Assembly: GCA_036881805.1 (NCBI GenBank)
Contig: JBAJNK010000097.1
Location: 1 to 8,561 of the forward strand
Length of the DNA: 8,561 nucleotides
Reading direction: 5' to 3'
From: JANQLC01 sp036881805
GTDB lineage: Bacteria; Bacteroidota; Bacteroidia; Flavobacteriales; JANQLC01
Positions 6,872-8,561 of this stretch are shown piece after piece (the stretch's first letter is position 1; each line of letters begins with the position of its first letter). The notes below the pieces were generated by a model. It saw nothing but the letters and a program-made list of their open reading frames with translations, was not told where the DNA came from and ran no database searches. The position numbers and the translations under genes were made by a program.

Positions 6872-7150
6872 TTATAGCCAGAATACTAAGATATTGCACA
6901 GTGATAGGATAAAGGTAAAGAATAGATAACTCGGAAATGGGCGCTTATGCCTTATCCAAAAAACAAGAGATAACAATCCGAGAATACGTTGAAAAAATAG
7001 AAGTGGGAACGTTATCAGCTCACGAATCTCTCCAAGGGTGATGCTGTCAATTTAAAAAAAGTAATGGTCCAATGCCAAAAAGATAGCGTAAGCCGAAATA
7101 ATTAGACTGGTAACAAAAAATGTCTTGCCCATATTTCTTATATCTACCAT
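6872..7150 (-). pseudogene. Duplicate of the 94-aa membrane-protein gene, broken by one nonsense codon
   Basis: The frame starts ATG at 7150 and reads MVDIRNMGKTFFVTSLIISA and then YAIFLALDHYFF, after which TAA (7054-7052) stands where the intact copy has AAA (Lys). The frame then continues without further stops or frameshifts through IDSITLGEIRELITFP, WIRHKRPFPSYLFF and ends WL-TAA, just as in the intact gene at 7185-7469. Without the nonsense codon it would be a 91-residue protein, roughly 55-60 percent identical to its neighbour by eye, with the middle SITLGEIRELIT fully conserved over 37 identical bases (7011-7047 against 7333-7369). One point mutation in an otherwise preserved frame suggests recent inactivation, or a 32-residue truncated product that is still made. 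The flanking bases carry a copy of the end of the upstream cysteine-rich gene. Confidence 0.8.
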
Positions 7151-7191
7151 GGCTCATTGGGACAACCCGGTCTGCATTTACAATCTATAGC
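7144..7191 (-). pseudogene. Duplicated 3' tail of the cysteine-rich gene
   Basis: On the - strand a short frame encodes MAIDCKCRPGCPNEPW followed by TAG at 7146-7144. Its end repeats CRPGCPNEPW, the last residues before the final Pro of the 260-aa protein. In both places this tail overlaps the ATG of a membrane-protein gene in the same way. It is too short to be a gene on its own and marks the boundary of the tandem duplication. It could in principle be a recombination donor for the C-terminus of the intact gene. Confidence 0.6.
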
Positions 7192-7469
7192 CATACGGAT
7201 AGGGTTGATAGGCTATTGAGTAGCCATAGGGTAAAGGCAAAGAATAGATAACTCGGAAAGGAGCATTTATGCCTTATCCAAAGAACGAGAGTTGCTATTG
7301 TAAGGATATATGAAATGCCTATAATGGGGAGTGTTATCAGCTCACGAATCTCTCCAAGGGTGATGCTGTGAATTTTAAAAAAATAATAATCCAATCTCAG
7401 GAAGATAAAGTAGGCTGAGATAATCAGACTGATAATAAAAAGCGATTTACCTATATTTCTCATGGCCAT
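7185..7469 (-). CDS. Small multi-helix membrane protein, intact copy
   Basis: The 94-residue product has three hydrophobic segments: about 8-25 (SLFIISLIISAYFIFL), 46-66 (LPIIGISYILTIATLVLWI) and 73-94 (YLFFAFTLWLLNSLSTLSVW), with a polar loop DYYFFKIHSITLGEIRELIT between the first two and WIRHKCSFPS between the last two. Two starts are possible: the ATG at 7469, inside the upstream gene, or the ATG at 7463, which forms a classic ATGA overlap with the upstream TGA. Either way it is translationally coupled to the cysteine-rich protein. I recognise no family. A decayed duplicate lies immediately downstream. Coupling to a Cys-rich partner and duplication together with that partner's tail fit an immunity or chaperone-like membrane partner, but this is inference. 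Confidence 0.75.
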   Translation of the reverse strand: MAMRNIGKSLFIISLIISAYFIFLRLDYYFFKIHSITLGEIRELITLPIIGISYILTIATLVLWIRHKCSFPSYLFFAFTLWLLNSLSTLSVWL

Positions 7470-8242
7470 GGCTCATTGGGACAACCCGGTCTGCAATCCG
7501 GTCCACAAAACCATGTGGGAGTACAATTTATGCATTGTTTATCATGCCAATAACAAATCCACTCGCAGTCACTGCAAATACTGGGATAATTTCCACAACA
7601 CCCACAATCAAATCCCCAATATACATTATAAGCACGGCATTCTGGATCAAGATGGAGGTCAATAGCTCCATTAGGCGAACGGGCTTGTATCGCTTTCAAA
7701 ACGCAACTCCTATCACCTTCCGTGAGCGCCTCATTCCAAAAATGGCGAAATTCCGACTTAAATATTCGGTCAATGGTGCTTGCGGAAACCCCAGTTCCCG
7801 TTCTCTCTTTTAGAAATTTCAATGTCTGCTCGGGTACGAACTGCTTTCCTGCAAAATCGCTCTCTTGAGACAGCTGGTAAAACATATCGTAAGCCGAATC
7901 CGCCTGTACCACAATGTCCTCCAAACAGAAAAAAGGCGATTCCCCGCTTATATAGGTATCGAGCCTTCCGCAATGACAATCCGTTGCGTTCGACTCATCA
8001 GCCCTTTGGGCTGACTTAAAAATACCCCAATGGTATAGTACAGCCTGGGTTACCGCATCGTAATACTCCCTTCTCGATAGCTTATTAAATAGCCCTTTCG
8101 GTATTTGTGACAGGATGATCTCCGGCTTGTCAATCTTAGAAAATTTATATCTCGCCCTCAGTTGGTTCGCCTGTCTTTCAACCAAAGAATTCATCGCTTG
8201 TCTGTAGTTTTTACCGGTTAAGTCGATATCTAGAGACGACAA
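7460..8242 (-). CDS. Protein with cysteine-rich C-terminal domain, possibly phospholipase A2-like, unknown function
   Basis: The first part (about 1-195) is polar, apparently helical and unrecognised; it includes RTGTGVSASTIDRIFKSEF (147-165). The last 59 residues hold 12 Cys (202, 213, 215, 216, 223, 226, 230, 237, 240, 246, 250, 254) around FDCGCCGNYP and CYWHDKQCINC, ending CRPGCPNEPWP. A glycine and cysteine loop followed by a Cys-x-x-His-Asp pair (His233-Asp234) recalls the calcium loop and catalytic CCxxHDxC of phospholipase A2, but spacing differs (HDxxC) and homology is not shown; a zinc-binding or disulfide-rich domain is equally possible. The start is uncertain: TTG at 8242 gives 260 aa, ATG at 8194 gives 244 aa, and the frame is open without a start up to 8320, inside the upstream lipoprotein gene. 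No signal peptide is seen in either version. Its TGA overlaps the membrane-protein gene. Confidence 0.7.
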   Translation of the reverse strand: MSSLDIDLTGKNYRQAMNSLVERQANQLRARYKFSKIDKPEIILSQIPKGLFNKLSRREYYDAVTQAVLYHWGIFKSAQRADESNATDCHCGRLDTYISGESPFFCLEDIVVQADSAYDMFYQLSQESDFAGKQFVPEQTLKFLKERTGTGVSASTIDRIFKSEFRHFWNEALTEGDRSCVLKAIQARSPNGAIDLHLDPECRAYNVYWGFDCGCCGNYPSICSDCEWICYWHDKQCINCTPTWFCGPDCRPGCPNEPWP

Positions 8243-8267
8243 TGCTTCCCATGGATTCCCGAGCTCC

Positions 8268-8519
8268 CTATACTCGAGTGTAGACCTTAGATGTCCAGCC
8301 TCTTGTAAGGAACTGCACCCTTAGCGCATACTTAGCGTCGTTCGATGTAAATTCAATGGATAATTGCTTTTCACCCTGTCTTAGAAGGGTGTTTTTAATG
8401 ATTTTCAAGCGCCCATTGATTTCCTTGGGTATGGAAGCTCGATACGGGTCAGCCGTATCACAGCCGCTGAATAGCGCGGTTACAAAGAGGATTGAAATAA
8501 GTGCGAACTGCTTGATCAT
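8268..8519 (-). CDS. Small lipoprotein of unknown function
   Basis: From the ATG at 8519 the product is 83 residues: MIKQFALISILFVTALFSGC is a lipoprotein signal peptide with lipobox FSGC, so Cys20 should be lipidated. The mature part of 64 residues is polar and rich in Lys and Arg (EINGRLKIIKNTLLRQGEKQ) and may form a single small beta domain. An in-frame TTG at 8534 would only add MLDNR ahead of the signal and is rejected. It ends 25 bases before the TTG start of the cysteine-rich gene and likely shares its transcript. The short mature part and the open downstream frame raise the possibility that it is the signal-bearing front of a frameshifted larger protein. Confidence 0.7.
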   Translation of the reverse strand: MIKQFALISILFVTALFSGCDTADPYRASIPKEINGRLKIIKNTLLRQGEKQLSIEFTSNDAKYALRVQFLTRGWTSKVYTRV

Positions 8520-8531
8520 TCTGTTATCTAA

Positions 8532-8558
8532 CAAATCTAAGATGGAGTGCCAAATATA
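8532..8558 (-). promoter_or_regulatory. Candidate -7 promoter elements upstream of the 83-aa lipoprotein operon
   Basis: Two octamers fit TAnnTTTG on the - strand: TATATTTG (8558 to 8551), identical to the element before the other lipoprotein operon, and TAGATTTG (8539 to 8532). They lie 31 and 12 bases before the ATG at 8519. The outer one leaves a more usual leader length; its -33 region is outside the window. Confidence 0.5.
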
Positions 8559-8561
8559 TAA

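Larger units (their letters stand above)
6853..7495. repeat. Tandem duplication, two units with period about 314-319 bases
   Basis: The unit runs from CCGGTxTGCATTTACAA to ATGGCTCATTGGGACAA and contains one membrane-protein gene plus the last codons of the cysteine-rich gene. CCGGT lies at 6853, 7167 and 7486. Exact shared blocks include 30 bases at 7147-7176 and 7466-7495, 37 bases at 7011-7047 and 7333-7369, and 21 bases at 6917-6937 and 7239-7259. Between these blocks the units differ considerably, so the duplication is not recent or has diversified. Confidence 0.85.

Noticed and set aside
6853..7495. CRISPR array as an explanation of the repeated blocks
   Set aside because: The period is over 300 bases, the repeated parts are coding, and the intervals between identical blocks are themselves homologous.
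6853..7495. Insertion sequence as an explanation of the duplication
   Set aside because: No transposase frame, terminal inverted repeats or target-site duplications were found around the units.
7462..8019. Several + strand frames of 67-92 codons over the cysteine-rich gene
   Set aside because: They lie antisense to a longer frame with clear cysteine patterning and an overlapping downstream partner; their translations look random.

Overview
The window looks chromosomal and bacterial, most likely from a Bacteroidota species. FtsZ has the N-terminal form typical of that phylum (ITFDLPKNRSASIKVMGVGG) and its C-terminal peptide (NNSFLHDNVD). Several genes are preceded by the Bacteroidota -7 promoter element TAnnTTTG, and none of the starts I examined relies on a clear Shine-Dalgarno site.

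Positions 2-5278 hold conserved housekeeping genes on the + strand: the 3' end of ftsA, a complete ftsZ with a long acidic tail, an intergenic region of about 380 bases with a hairpin and a candidate promoter, then purA and purB joined by a one-base TGATG overlap. FtsA anchors the FtsZ ring to the membrane. PurA and PurB carry out the last two steps of AMP synthesis, IMP to adenylosuccinate to AMP. PurB is of the animal ADSL type rather than the E. coli type.

From 5279 the window changes character: visibly more AT-rich, all plausible genes on the - strand (convergent to purB), small and mostly unrecognised. Two short operons share one layout, a cysteine-rich protein followed by an overlapping small hydrophobic membrane protein. 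The first is a 208-aa cysteine-rich lipoprotein (6010-6636) plus a 79-aa two-helix membrane protein (5778-6017). The second is an 83-aa lipoprotein (8268-8519), a protein of about 260 aa with 12 cysteines and a His-Asp pair in its last 59 residues (7460-8242), and a 94-aa membrane protein (7185-7469). A possible 46-aa membrane peptide ending in CPRC (5412-5552) lies beside purB.

The most unusual structure is at about 6710-7495. The membrane-protein gene, together with the last codons of the cysteine-rich gene, has been tandemly duplicated with a period of about 315-320 bases. One copy is intact, the next carries a single in-frame nonsense codon, and a third is reduced to a fragment, so decay increases away from the intact operon. 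A cassette made of a toxin C-terminal tail plus a small downstream gene is the pattern left by effector-immunity systems, so an effector-immunity reading is a reasonable hypothesis. No activity can be assigned from sequence alone.
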